A stretch of DNA of 64,000 nucleotides, from the NCBI RefSeq assembly GCF_000330505.1, contig NW_004443593.1, positions 3,516 through 67,515 of the forward strand, in the 5' to 3' direction. Shown piece after piece: positions 10,901 to 21,808 of the stretch. The notes beneath the pieces are model-generated. The model saw nothing but the letters and a program-made list of their open reading frames with translations, ran no database searches and had not been told where the DNA came from. The translations under genes were made by a program, and so were the position numbers. The stretch comes from Entamoeba invadens IP1 (Eukaryota > Evosea > Mastigamoebida > Endamoebidae). Positions within the stretch are counted from its first letter, which is position 1. Each line of letters starts with the position of its first letter.

Positions 10901-13121
10901 ATTTGTGAGATACTCAATGCACACAGTTGTTAACAGTACTCAAAGTACTGTTTTTGAGTGTGAAACAACACACTTTTTGAGTGATGGAAATTGTGAAAGT
11001 GTTATTGGTACTAACATAAACGACCAAACAATTCAAAATTACAAACAAGATGTGGATAATACTAAATATTTGAGGAAAGAAATTGATAACAACACAAATT
11101 GCAGATATCAAAACGAGAAAGGGTGTCTTTCATGCAACGATGGATATTACTTAGAAGATAATAAATGTGTTAAATGCGCCAACAATTGCACGACATGTTT
11201 TAATTCAACACTTTGTCTAACATGTGACTACTCGAAAAAATTGTTACTCAATAACAAAGGCGAGTGTATTGAAACCATTTTAACAATCAGTTGCCAACAA
11301 CCGATGGGCAATGGTGTTGGATGTGCAATCTGTAAAGACGGGTATTACTATGAGCAAAAGTTTTGTTACGAATGTGATAAATCGTGTGCAATTTGTAAAA
11401 ACTCGATTTCATGTTCGTTGTGTGCAGACACATATTTTTACTATAAAAAAGACAGTGACTTGTGTATCACCTATGACAAGTTAATTGGGTGCAAAAACAA
11501 GACGTCACATGGCTGTGATGTGTGTCAAATGGGGTATTATATGACAGATCCGTATTGTTCTAAATGTGCAGAGAATTGTCTCTCATGCACTTCTTTAAAA
11601 TCGTGTGAGATATGCAATGTCACTGATTACGTCTTGAAAGATGGCATTTGCTTGTATTACACTGAAATTGAATTTTGCACTTCTGCTCACAATGGATTTT
11701 GCATGTCATGTGTAGAAGGCAAACAACCAAAAGACGATGGCTTGTCGTGTAAAGACAAGCCCAATTTGGCTCTTTATATTGCACTTCCTGTTGTCTTATT
11801 TGTAGTGTTATTAATAGTGATAGCAATATCCATAATATTACTTTTCTTCTTGTATTTGCACTTAAAAGAGAAGAAAAAAATGATCAATGTCTGTGTCTTT
11901 CAAATGAAAAAGTCGAACATTCAATTTTTCAAAGTGAATGAGTGGCTTGTCTCCAACAAGAAAGTTGTAGTCTTTGAGAATGAAGACACTCAAAATGGGA
12001 ACATTCCCGTTGACAAAGAAACGCGTGAATTATTATGTGTTGGCAATCGGTCTAAAAATCGACTTAAAATTCAGTTCAGTGTAATAGAAGGCTGTGATTT
12101 TTATGAAATCCGCACGGAGCCGAAATTAGTGAATTTAAAGAGTGGGGAGGCCTGTGAATTTGAAGTGTTTTTGAAGCCTTTATGTTCCTGTGAAATTAAA
12201 GAGAAGATTGTATGTGTCGGTTTGGATATCCAAAAGGGCATAGAAATGACTGAGCACATTGCAATAGAAGCCAAGACTGAAATGACTACAAAATTGGATT
12301 ACCACGAGTTAAAAGAAACTAAGAAACTTGGCGAAGGAAGTTTTGGAATAGTTTATTTAGGCGACTTTAGAGGGAAGAAAGTAGCTATTAAAAAGTTAAA
12401 AGAGGGTTGTGAGACTAATCAGAAGATCAAAGAATTTGAGAAAGAAGTTGCAATGTTAGATAAATTCAGAAGTGAGTACATCGTCCACTTCTACGGCGCA
12501 GTCTTCATACCAAGTCGAATTTGTATGGTCACCGAATTTGCTCAATTTGGAAGTTTAAACGACTTAATGAAGAGAGAAAAGGAGGTTTCACCACGTAATG
12601 TCATTAAAGCGAAATTGATGTTAGATATGGCGAAAGGTATTTCTTATTTACATAACAATGGAATAGTCCATAGAGACATTAAACCAGACAATTTACTTGT
12701 GTTTTCACTTGAAATGGACGAGAAGGTCAATGCAAAAATGACAGATTTTGGGAGTGCGAGAAATATTAATATGCTGATGACTAATATGACTTTCACAAAA
12801 GGTATTGGAACACCAAAGTATATGTCTCCTGAAGTGTTAAATAAAGAAAAGTACAAAATGCCAAGTGATATTTTCTCGTTTGCTATTACTATGTACGAGT
12901 GTTTTACTTGGAAAGAACCATACCCAAAAAGTGAATTCAAATTTGCGTGGAGCGTTGCAGACTTCGTGTCAAAAGGAAATCACTTGAAGAAAGTCGGTGA
13001 GACGGATGACACTATTTATTCATTGCTCAATAAAATGTGGTGCTTCGAATTTAAAGTCAGAATTGTCATCGATGAAGTCGTTGAGGAGCTCGAAGACTAT
13101 TTAAGACAGTTTGAAAACTGA
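7953..13121 (+). CDS. Transmembrane receptor protein kinase (TMK family), intact
   Basis: An uninterrupted 1,722-residue single-exon gene. Residues 1-20 are a hydrophobic signal peptide. Residues about 110-1,265 are a cysteine-rich ectodomain of many CxxC/CxxCxxGYY units, as in the Entamoeba TMK (furin-like repeat) receptors. A membrane span lies at about 1,272-1,300, followed by a lysine-rich stop-transfer. Next is a beta-rich juxtamembrane domain (about 1,330-1,450). The cytoplasmic kinase domain (about 1,452-1,720) has the GEGSFG loop near 1,460, VAIKK lysine, HRDIKPDN near 1,573, DFGSA near 1,598 and SPE, so all catalytic residues are present. By family knowledge it should sense surface ligands and phosphorylate Ser/Thr or Tyr targets, but its ligand cannot be read from sequence. 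The ATG at 7953 is preferred because the signal peptide follows directly and the paralogue at 63102 shares it. A hAT element sits 54 bases after the stop. Confidence 0.96.
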   Translation: MTYQIIIVSFFFFFRTCLSLKWCGNGSQVECVDNNFLCDDLSYNNYLLFKTKNKKYKTIYCNKDAVLYVEILTGNFTYLNFSNQQSTYDFPSTTQQIKGLVKSACNVANCYTCNSWNDNNCQICNINYYMISGVCYSCEGCSNTNCGTSTTINYKCTSCKDGYVYSYYNCLKCNDKCKTCNPSNTNYCTSCYYGQSVTNNNCTYCIGCTNHCIDGFKCASCDGNQYIDSNGFCTKNCDVSCNGCTDSGANNCINCADNYYKLNNICMKCGSPNVCTTCSNSVCTSCQSGYYLSNGICNYCGDHCVNSTCQVDTGCSNCERGYYFNNNQCNTCVDHCNLDYCNDARGCTQCESGHYLSNGVCNICINNCATCTTSSYCLTCVSSYYLDTNHNCRYCGNQCTKCVQIQGCATCNSGYYPYNHVCAPCPANCNLTYCTTTSGCTQCNSGFYLSNGICNSCGNNCDFSTCADNVGCTRCINNSFYLDGNRNCQSCISPCSTCSNATVCNTCISDYYYLNPSNACTQCVSPCLQCSSQTDCKSCISAYYWLDTSTYKCIRCSSPCDTCTGPNNGTCITCVDHHYFDATSKSCTYCGDGCIAGCTNTTKCTKCQTGTYLDGGICYTCSTIKNCDTCETGRKYCTRCEPAFELFNGTCLCRSGTYQNSTEGTCQMCYLGQQNCHLCSTTNDYKAHCNDCYPPFNLETNQGTCLKCSTYTYYDNNSKNCQPNDINCVKNAKQNVCVECNNNTSFLKDDKCVAITNNCTTNTRSNCEVCDFGISIGTSCFIQNEHCKYNIQLNEKQERCLQCKDSNILNTDNTCTSNENNEIIRNNFTFICKNGYFKNQTNGCESCSTHNAKICSLNLTDNFSVFSCQSEYVINIENNTCTSDTNCNTIDGSDCAVCDKSKTFKRTKNRCVDCNDNNSHTNCEVFTDTCKCIQCTNDTLLVNGICVLKSEVNCHKTNGCMCIQCNDKYTRNNQDDHCVSSEQFVRYSMHTVVNSTQSTVFECETTHFLSDGNCESVIGTNINDQTIQNYKQDVDNTKYLRKEIDNNTNCRYQNEKGCLSCNDGYYLEDNKCVKCANNCTTCFNSTLCLTCDYSKKLLLNNKGECIETILTISCQQPMGNGVGCAICKDGYYYEQKFCYECDKSCAICKNSISCSLCADTYFYYKKDSDLCITYDKLIGCKNKTSHGCDVCQMGYYMTDPYCSKCAENCLSCTSLKSCEICNVTDYVLKDGICLYYTEIEFCTSAHNGFCMSCVEGKQPKDDGLSCKDKPNLALYIALPVVLFVVLLIVIAISIILLFFLYLHLKEKKKMINVCVFQMKKSNIQFFKVNEWLVSNKKVVVFENEDTQNGNIPVDKETRELLCVGNRSKNRLKIQFSVIEGCDFYEIRTEPKLVNLKSGEACEFEVFLKPLCSCEIKEKIVCVGLDIQKGIEMTEHIAIEAKTEMTTKLDYHELKETKKLGEGSFGIVYLGDFRGKKVAIKKLKEGCETNQKIKEFEKEVAMLDKFRSEYIVHFYGAVFIPSRICMVTEFAQFGSLNDLMKREKEVSPRNVIKAKLMLDMAKGISYLHNNGIVHRDIKPDNLLVFSLEMDEKVNAKMTDFGSARNINMLMTNMTFTKGIGTPKYMSPEVLNKEKYKMPSDIFSFAITMYECFTWKEPYPKSEFKFAWSVADFVSKGNHLKKVGETDDTIYSLLNKMWCFEFKVRIVIDEVVEELEDYLRQFEN

Positions 13122-13174
13122 TTTTTTTGTTATTTTTTGTTTTATGTTGTTTAATTTAAACACAACAATTAAAG

Positions 13175-13464
13175 TAGGGATGTCGAAACAGTTTTCAAAA
13201 CTGAGAAATTTTCAAATGTTTGTGAAATATTTCTTGTTTTCAAAATTGTGTTTTAACTTAGTTTATTTCTGAAACAAACAATTTTAGTATGTTTTAAAAC
13301 ACGAATAAAAAAGTTTGTGAAACAATTTCAGTTTTTGAAATTGTTATAAAATAAATAATACCTGTTTCGTTTTCAAACACCGTGTTTTGAAACTACTTGT
13401 TTTTAAAACAACGGTTTCTCAAACATTATTATTTAATTGTGTTGTAAAATGACATTTTCAAACA
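13175..13464 (+). repeat. Left terminal inverted repeat of the hAT element
   Basis: About 290 bases matching the reverse complement of 17093-17332. It contains an extra segment of about 60-70 bases near its tip that the right end lacks; otherwise the two run in parallel to the inner TGTTTGAAAATGTCATTTT-type block. Confidence 0.85.
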
Positions 13465-13641
13465 ATGATAAAAACTAATGTTAATAATTTATTTATTTAT
13501 TTTTATTATTGTTATATATATATTGAAATCAAAATCTTAACAAATCAATTTTAAAGTATTTATTTGTTTTCGAAAACAATTTCAACATACAAAATATTCG
13601 AAATGTAAATATATAAACTCGATAATTAAACAATATTAATC

Positions 13642-15768
13642 ATGGAAGAAATAATAGATGATAAAGCTCAAGCTATTGGACCATTTTGGTCAAACTGTTC
13701 ATTGGTTGAAGTTGAAATACAAATGGTTGACAATAAACCAGTTGAAAATATCATCAAAAGATACAAATACGATGAAATATTTCAAAAATGCAACACAAAA
13801 AATAAAAATAAACACGTAAAAAGAAAGAAAAACAAGAACTTTTTGAGGGCCCATGGTATTCTTAAATATCAATGTCAAGTTGGTGATTGTCGCTGTTCTT
13901 TTGCTTGTACTAACAAACTAGTAACTACAAATATGCGAAATCATTTAATTCACAATCATCATATTAATATGGACACACAGACATCCGAAAGAAGTTTATA
14001 TAATAGAGGATATCGTGATTGGAATATTACACATAAAAATTTGGACTCACTTTTAACCCATTTGTGTGTTTATCCAGGAATACCCATTTCTATTGTCGAA
14101 ATGGAACCATTCAAATTAATAATGAAAATGGTTGATCAAGAATATGTTGTCCCCAGTCGACAAAGTGTTACAACAAGAATTGAAGAAATTTATGAAAAAT
14201 ACAAAGAAGAAATCAAAGACGAAATACATGAAATTAAAGATGGAATATGTGCTACAGTCGATGGTTGGACTTCAAAAACTCAATTGAGTTTTTACAGTTT
14301 CACTATTCACTTTTATAAAAATGGAGAAATAACGTCTCGTGTTCTACAACTTACTGAATTTTTACATGTACATACAACAACAAATATTTCCATCTTTCTT
14401 CTCAATTGCATTGAAAATTGGTCATTGGAAAAATTTGGAGATTTTGTTGTTATTAGTGATAATGCTAAAAATATTGTTAGTGCGGTGGAAGCTGCAGGAC
14501 TAAAATCAATCGGTTGTTCATGCCACAAATTAAATCTTGCAATTAAAAAATCAACCACAGATACATTGTCAGTTAATAGTGTACTCAAAAAAGCCAAAAG
14601 GGTTGTGAAAAAGATCAAAAAAAGTTCAACTCTTTTTTCTTCATTAAAGAACATTTTTGAAGAAGAACACAAGGAGTATAAAAGATTGATTACTGATATA
14701 GAAATTAGATGGTTTACAAAGATCGGAATGATAGAAAGTGTAATTTCGAGTGGTGAAGAAATAAACCGGTTGTTTATAGAACGTTCAAAATCAATAAAAA
14801 ACAAAAAAGAAAAAGAATTGTTTATTGCAAATCACACTTTTTCACAAAGTGATTTTGAAATTCTTGGTTTCGTTGGAAATGTAATGAATTCTATTAAAAA
14901 TACCAGTGATTTTTTATCATCCGAAAAAATACCAACATTATTTTATTTGTATGTTGAAATTGAACAACTTAAAATGGATTTAATTGATTTAATTGAATCC
15001 AATAAAAACACAAATGAAATTATCGAAGAAACGAAACTTACTTTAACAATTGGAGATGAAGAATACACCCCAGATTACTGTTTGAATTATACCACAAAAC
15101 AACTTAAAAATGTAAATTTCGATTACGAAGAACATTTTAAATTTGATTTGACTAAAACGAAAATTGAATTTTTAAATAATGTAATCAAATCATTAAATTT
15201 TTATTTCTATGAGGGGGAGTACAATTTAAGAAAAGATCCAAAAGTGATGTTAGCAAATTACCTTAATCCTGTAGTAAAATTGTCGGTATTTAACACTGAA
15301 GAGGTTGATGAAATAAGGATGTTAATCAAATCTTATATTGAAGAAAATTCAATTGTTCCCCAAACACAAGAATTGTCACAAATTGAAGCAACACCAAAAT
15401 TGAGATATTCTGTAACTCTTCGAAATAAGACAAATACAAATATTGATGTATTGTCACAAATGATGAGATATGAAAATGAACCTCTTGAAAATGACAATTT
15501 CAACGATTTTGCGACATATTGGAAAAACAAAGAAATATACTTGCCTGCTCTTTCAAAACTTGGAGTAGATCATGCATCTATTTTATGTGCAAGCACACCT
15601 TCCGAAAGGTTGTTTTCTTTGGCTGGAAATTACACAACAACTAATAGGAATAAATTACTTCCTACTCATTTAGAAAAAATGTGTCTCATTTATACTTATA
15701 CAAGAAAAAAGAATCTGAAAGAATTGGTTGGAATAGAAAATTGTAGCACAAGTATGATACTGGAATAA
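13642..15768 (+). CDS. hAT-family transposase with BED zinc finger
   Basis: 708 residues with no interruption, the usual length for the family. Residues about 76-113 form a BED-type finger (C-x4-C, then H-x4-H: CQVGDC and HLIHNHH). The RNase H-like core follows with CATVDGW (Asp near 206), VVISDNAKNI (Asp near 273), a CSCHKLNL insertion-domain motif near 292-299, and the C-terminal dimerisation region with STPSERLFSLAGN (Glu near 655). By family knowledge this enzyme binds the element ends and performs cut-and-paste transposition in the nucleus. The start codon is the first ATG after A+T-rich sequence. The ORF lies inside matching inverted repeats, so it probably encodes, or recently encoded, a working enzyme. 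Confidence 0.94.
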   Translation: MEEIIDDKAQAIGPFWSNCSLVEVEIQMVDNKPVENIIKRYKYDEIFQKCNTKNKNKHVKRKKNKNFLRAHGILKYQCQVGDCRCSFACTNKLVTTNMRNHLIHNHHINMDTQTSERSLYNRGYRDWNITHKNLDSLLTHLCVYPGIPISIVEMEPFKLIMKMVDQEYVVPSRQSVTTRIEEIYEKYKEEIKDEIHEIKDGICATVDGWTSKTQLSFYSFTIHFYKNGEITSRVLQLTEFLHVHTTTNISIFLLNCIENWSLEKFGDFVVISDNAKNIVSAVEAAGLKSIGCSCHKLNLAIKKSTTDTLSVNSVLKKAKRVVKKIKKSSTLFSSLKNIFEEEHKEYKRLITDIEIRWFTKIGMIESVISSGEEINRLFIERSKSIKNKKEKELFIANHTFSQSDFEILGFVGNVMNSIKNTSDFLSSEKIPTLFYLYVEIEQLKMDLIDLIESNKNTNEIIEETKLTLTIGDEEYTPDYCLNYTTKQLKNVNFDYEEHFKFDLTKTKIEFLNNVIKSLNFYFYEGEYNLRKDPKVMLANYLNPVVKLSVFNTEEVDEIRMLIKSYIEENSIVPQTQELSQIEATPKLRYSVTLRNKTNTNIDVLSQMMRYENEPLENDNFNDFATYWKNKEIYLPALSKLGVDHASILCASTPSERLFSLAGNYTTTNRNKLLPTHLEKMCLIYTYTRKKNLKELVGIENCSTSMILE

Positions 15769-17092
15769 TTAAATAATTAAAATAATTTATCATATTTTTT
15801 TGTTTTTAAAAAATAAAATTATTAAGTTTTATAATATAAAAAATTCTTTTTTTAAAATGTAAATATGGTTTAAATGAAAAGTGTGATACTTTTAAAAATA
15901 ATGTAATTTGTTGTATATATAAATTGTATAATTATGTGCTGTTAAAATAACAAATCGTTATATAACTTAAAACGCGTGATTATAAATCCATTATTTATAT
16001 AAAATATTTATTTAAATACAACTTTTCAATGCAAATTTGCATTGTAAATTGGTATTAAATGTTATTTTATGTAAGTTTTTATTTAATTTATTAAAATTAA
16101 TATATAATTATAAAAAATTGTTAATATTTTAATGTTTTTTTAAATTCACATCATTTAAATATAAATTGAAAAATAAAGACTACATAAAACGTAAACCAAA
16201 TTAAAATAATACTTGATTTTGTTATTTTTTATCAATCAAAACAAACACAAAAACATAAGTATAATTTATATTAACAATAACAGTAATATTTATACATTAT
16301 TAAATAATTTTTGATGATATTACAACATTTGAAAAAAAACATTAATAATAATAAATTGATATTATTAGAATTTATATTTTAGTAATCAAAAACATGTTTT
16401 ATATATTAATTATTTAATTAATTAATTTAAATTAAGTCATGACAGTTTGGTAACAAATTCAAAACATTAACATAATTATAACAATAAGTTTTTAACCTAA
16501 ACTTTATGGTTGCTGAAATATACAAAAGAATAGTGTATTTCAAGTTTTAATATTTTTATTATTTAAAAATTGGAAATGTTAATTTTATTTTGTTATTTTC
16601 AATTAAAACAAACCGAATAGTGTGATGCAAAAACAACTAATTTAACTTTTCAATGTAATGTTGATCATGCTTGGGGTTAAACATAAATGTAAGAGATAAA
16701 AAAGATTGGGTTTAAATGATGGTATAAAATATTTAGTATTTTTTTCAAAAAAATATTATTTTTTGATTGTAACGAGTATAATGTTGTTATTATTGTCGTG
16801 TTTGTATGAATGACTATTTGACATTTTTCTTAGCTAATGGATCGACTATGTGACGTATTTTATTGTATCTTTTAATAAATGATAAAAATGTCATATTTTA
16901 TTCAAATAATCATTTGGATCAATTATTGGTTATACAATGCTCGTTTGTTAATTGTTTTAATTAAAAAAATGACTAATGACGTATTAAAAAGTAAATTTTG
17001 AATAAAAATTAAAAAAAATAATTTTGACATTATTAGTATAATTTGTTTAAACAATTACAATAATAAAAATAAAATATTTTGAAATTAAATTT
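15769..17092. other. Non-coding interior of the hAT element
   Basis: A+T-rich sequence between the transposase stop and the right inverted repeat. No credible ORF, repeat or RNA gene seen. Confidence 0.65.
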
Positions 17093-17332
17093 TGTTTGAA
17101 AATGTCATTTTACAACACAATTAAAATATAAAGTTTGAGAAACATTTGTTTTGGAAACAAGTAGTTTTAAAACACAGTGTTTGAAAACCCAACAGGTATT
17201 ATTTATTTTTAAAACAATTTCAAAAACTGAAATTGTTTCACAAACTTTTTTATTCATGTTTTAAAACATACTAAAATTGTTTGTTTCAGAAATAAACAAA
17301 AAATCGTTTAGGAAACCGTTTCGACATCCCTA
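17093..17332 (-). repeat. Right terminal inverted repeat of the hAT element
   Basis: About 240 bases, the inverted counterpart of 13175-13464, ending GTTTCGACATCCCTA at 17332. Confidence 0.85.
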
Positions 17333-17333
17333 A

Positions 17334-17543
17334 TTGCCATTGAATATATCGGAAATAGAAAAATCAAGAAAAATAAAAAGTACAAGAAAAAAAGAAAAGA
17401 AAATAAAAATAAACGAAAACAAAAAAATTGAATTGAAAAAACCCCAAAAAGACATAGAACAAAAACAAAGAAAAAGAATAAGGTGTTGTTTAATGAAAAA
17501 CAACTTAAAAAATCTGCCATTTCCAAAACAAAAAAGTAAATGA
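17334..17543 (+). pseudogene. Lysine-rich ORF fragment abutting the hAT right end
   Basis: A 69-codon frame opens directly at the hAT boundary, where the in-frame stop upstream is formed by the transposon tip itself, and ends at 17543. It has no ATG start. The composition is Lys/Glu/Gln-rich, like the disordered tails of some transposase and nuclear proteins, including the tail at 357-560. It is best read as the C-terminal remnant of a gene whose front part is gone. The family is not recognisable. Confidence 0.35.
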
Positions 17544-18515
17544 TTTTTAGATGTAGTGTTGTTTTTAAGTTATAAAAAACGTATTCAAGGTTATTAGTTG
17601 TTATTATTAATATAATTGTTGTTAATTATATAATTATTTATAATAATTTTTCAACTTAGTTGTTTTTAACGTTATTGCTTTCGAAAAATACACAAATAAA
17701 TATTTATTTATTAGGAAAAATGTCAAAATTCCTTAAATAGTTAAAAAATTAAATTTTTATTTTCACTCTGGAAAAAAACTACGAGTTACAATTTTAATTT
17801 TTAAAAAGAAAGGGACAACATTAAAAATAATATTAATAAAAAAATATCTGAATTGTAACCGTGAAAATCTTGGTCATTGTTTCATTGTTATGTGATATGT
17901 CGTTTAAATTTCAACATTTTGTATTAAAAAGTTATAAAAATAATTAAATGGTTTATTTACTTGATTGTAAAATCAATAATATATAAAATTTCAAATTGAA
18001 AAAAATATATTTTCATAAATGATAAAAACTAAAAATTTCTATTTACACTAACAAATCAAAAAATAATTATGTTATAAAATTAAAATATAACATAACTTAC
18101 AGTATGAACATTTTTTGGCTGGAAAAAATTGCCCATATCATTAATTTTATGAATATATCATTCGATAAAAACTATTTTAATATATTAAAAAATTATATGT
18201 TATATCACACATTAATAGTTTAATTAAAATTTAACAACAAAAGTATTGTGTGAAGCAATTTTAAACATTTGGCAAAGTGACCGTATTGTATTTTGTCTTG
18301 TTAATATGTTTAAAAATATACATAAAAACATTTTTATTGTATTTATATAACAACTATCAGAACCGTGTGTGTGAACTAATATTATTAATTAAAAATAATA
18401 AAACAAATAAATCAATTTTTGTAATTTATAACTTTTTAAATATTTAAAAAATTGCATTTGAACTTTTTTGAAACGAGTATATTTTGAAAAATATTAAACG
18501 AAAAATATTATTTCT
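17544..18515. other. Gene-free A+T-rich stretch
   Basis: No supported ORF, RNA gene or repeat seen between the fragment at 17.5 kb and the TMK pseudogene. Confidence 0.65.
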
Positions 18516-20780
18516 TTAAATATTTTTTGGAGACGTCGTCAAGGGCTGTCGACATTTCTGACGCAAAATTGACCGGCTTTTTATCTCTGAATTTTTGCCT
18601 TTGTTGATGTTTAAGACTGAACAAGTGATGTCGACAATCTTCTCAAGTGTACACGGTGGATGAACCGTCGATGTAAACTCTACAGCACGACCTTTCTTGA
18701 TACTCACTGGGATGGAATGTTCAACATTCAATTCAAACTTTTCTTCATTATTTTGTGAAGTGAATTGAGTTTTCAACAGAGGCGCCCTGTCATTTCCAAC
18801 CGTGAATTTACAGTCGCTACCTTTTTGAATTGCAATTTTTCCCATCAAAACAATTTTCTTGTGTTGAAGACAAAATGCATTCTTTTTGAGTGCCAAGATA
18901 TATCATATTGACTTTTTTCTTTTTCAAATCCTCTAACATAAATTCATTCACGAGTGACTTACTCAGCTTCTCTTCATTTTTATAATGAATCTAAACTCGT
19001 ATAGAATTGATTTTTAACAATGATAACAATTAAAATACCAAAGAGAATTGGATGTATAATTGCAAGTCCGTTTGTTTGATTACACACTCATTACCATTTG
19101 GTCCAATATTGTTGCTTCCACTGAACTTACCGCACTTCCATTTTTTTAAAATCATATGAATAACAATTTCATTTGAATTCCATTTCACACTTTGAGATGT
19201 TTTAGATATCAAAACATGAAGAGCACGTATTATTGTCTGTACATGTCGCACGCAACTTAACACACTTTGGGTATTTGTAATATTTGTTTTTATAATACCT
19301 GTCGTAACGCAAAGCACATCCATATTCTGAAACCCATTCAAAGTCGTCAAATGTTGTATTAATGACACACTTCTTATCTTTTAATGCTGTAAATTCGATG
19401 TCTTTATAATACACACTTTACATGTGTTAAAATGTTTTCAACACAATTCAAACACTTCTTATCAAATTTACACAATATGTATTAATGAGAATGTACTTCT
19501 CATTGCGTGTAGCATATTCGGCACCACTCGGTAAAAACAGTTTGCACTTTTCAGCAAGTTCACCAACATAAATACAATCGTTGCTTGTTGTGTCAAAATA
19601 ATATACAAAAGCACATGAAACACAACTTTCTGAATTATTAGAACAACTTGAACATTTTTATCACAGAGAAGGCACTCAGTACCACTTAAATAATACCCAC
19701 CATAACACTTGGCACATTCACTGGCTGTTTCTTTTGCAATAAACTGTCTTTACTTCGGTGCTTCAAATTGTTTTACTTTCATTTGATGTTCCAAGTGAGA
19801 TTTGTGAATCACATTGAAGGTAATCGCCTGATGATGTATACTAGCATTGCGTCGTTTCCATTGATACACATTTTTTGTTATCGTCAAATTTGTACTTGTC
19901 TTCACAAATTGCACATTTGAAGTTGATAAGTCGACACTCTGGCAACGTTCAGTAAACATATCAACACAACACGTGTCATTTAAAATGTAATTTCCTTCAC
20001 ATGAAATACATTGCATTTCATTGTTTGCCGTGATAACAATAATTTGCAGTTAATTTAACTTAACATTTTGAAAAAGGTAAGAAAAAGAATAATACCCTTT
20101 TATACATACAGGACATCCACTTATAGTTGATATCGAATATTTGAAAGTGTTAAACAACTTTTACTGATCAATAAAAATCTATTTGAACATTTGACATGTA
20201 GTTGGTGTTGTGCAACTCAGACAATTATCACCACACGACTCGCATTGTGGCGGATACCCTTTTTTCTAATGTATTTCAAGTAATACTTTATACGAAATCC
20301 ATTCGATTATGTTTCACATCTAACATCTTCAATTTGCATATTTAATTTGTAAAAATTCTGCGTATTCTTTTCATTTAATTGTGTCATCACTTTCAAAATA
20401 AAAGGAACATTAATGTGTTTGTTCCATATTAAAACAAATTGCATTCAAGTTGATTGAGTTGGAACATTCAACATACACCATATTGGTACTTCTGACAGTA
20501 ATTGTGGTTCTCATAGAAAAGTTTTGCATCTGACCGAGCTGTGTACTAAAACGATTTTGTGTATTGGCAATTCGTTCCGTTTGTACAAGTCGAACATCCC
20601 GTGGTACATTCTATTTTATATACCTCGGTGTCCATTAATTTTGTTGTTAACACACATTTCTTGGTTTCTCGAGACTCAAACCCAATGGTACTTTAACAAG
20701 CAGAACACTCCAAATTGTCAACGTCAATTTGGTTTGTAATCGCACGAATCACACCTATAAAACTTATTGGAAAACTACAT
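18516..20780 (-). pseudogene. Decayed TMK receptor gene without its kinase domain
   Basis: Reading leftward from about 20780, several frames in turn give CxxC-type ectodomain pieces: CTTGCSTC near 20600, CISCEGNYIL near 20000, CAKCYGGYYLSGTECLLC near 19700, and CSSCFD near 19205. A hydrophobic stretch near 19040 (ILFGILIVIIV) fits the membrane span. The last piece (18516-18896) is a beta-rich juxtamembrane domain like that of the other TMKs here. Many frameshifts and stops separate the pieces. The sequence ends before any kinase motif, and none is found further left, so the catalytic half was deleted. It is head to head with the broken gene at 20884, so the original start was probably near 20.8 kb. 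Confidence 0.82.
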
Positions 20781-20883
20781 ACTCACATTCTTTAATAATT
20801 TGAACTCGTCTGTTGTAATAATAACACAACAGTCTTCAGTATTGAAAATCATTCGATTAAATTAAAATTTTGTTGTTCTTATA

Positions 20884-21808
20884 ATGCTCAACGAAATCGT
20901 TTTTGTAACACATTTGTTGTTATTATCTGTGAATGAAAAATTGTTAATTAAACTTTCTGATTTTGTTGCAACAAACCCCGACGTGGCAATTGGACTTTTT
21001 AATATAGAAAGTGACGAAGTGGACATCGACACAAATTCCAATGACAAATATCACATCATTTGCATTAAAAACCCCGTCGAAGACAAAGGAAAAATTTCAG
21101 TCGCAACTAACACACGAAAAATTGAAGAAGAACAATTTATATATTTTAAAATGCCAACTACAAACGTTAAAAGTTTTAATGAAAAGTATCTAAATTCACA
21201 TAACATTAAAAAACATTGGTATTTATGTCCAGATTACTGTTACATGTTGTATACACTTAATATCACTTTTGACCGAAATTATGTCAAAAACATTGACTTG
21301 ACAAATTTATTTGGGTTGTTACAGTTTTCGGTCTTTTTTAAAAAGACTGTGGAGACGACTATCCAATGCCAAATCCAAGACATGAGATTTGCAAACTTTA
21401 TAAACTCGAAGTTGTCACGCCATCACCAAATAAAATCACATTTGTTGGGACGGAGAGATGCACTCAATTAAGTACAGTCAACATCAACTGCGCGTTTAAT
21501 AATATTGCACTTGATTTACAAAAGAATCGAGTACAGTTAATGTTGATTAACACCGGAAATGAAATTGCAAAAGTCGATTTTCGAGTGTGTTTGAATCTTA
21601 TTATTGCGTGTCCAAAGGACTTTTTGATATTGAAGAAATCACACTCAGAAACGATATGTTCGACTGTTTGTTATTACCAATACAAATAAAAAGTTTGTGT
21701 AAAGTCGTATTCCTTCTTTCGTCAGTAAAAAAAGAATGTGTCAAGAGAAATAAAAAACAAGAACTTATATATTGTGTTGGTCACCCTATTGAAGTTGTGA
21801 TGAAATAA
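20884..21808 (+). pseudogene. Broken unrecognised gene (three frames)
   Basis: Three overlapping frames (20884-21471, 21366-21689, 21587-21808) read as successive parts of one protein. Sensible sequence continues across the switches: the first frame degenerates after about 21345, the second carries DYPMPNPRHEICKLYKLEVV onward, and the third carries the C-terminus to 21808. The total would be about 300 residues, with alternating hydrophobic/polar strands suggesting a mostly beta fold. No signal peptide or catalytic motif is seen. The family was not recognised. No GT...AG interval explains the frame changes, so frameshift mutations (or sequencing errors) are the likelier cause. Confidence 0.55.

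Larger units (their letters stand above)
13175..17332 (+). mobile_element. hAT (Ac-like ends) DNA transposon, 4.16 kb, with an open transposase
   Basis: The ends are long imperfect inverted repeats, both starting TAGGGATGTCGAAAC, close to the tips of classical Ac-type hAT elements. The single ORF inside is a BED-finger hAT transposase without stops or frameshifts. Roughly 1.3 kb between the ORF and the right repeat (15769-17092) holds no gene. The expected 8-base target duplication is absent: the left flank reads AATTAAAG and the right flank ATTGCCAT. This suggests that one end recombined or the flank was deleted after insertion. Confidence 0.87.
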
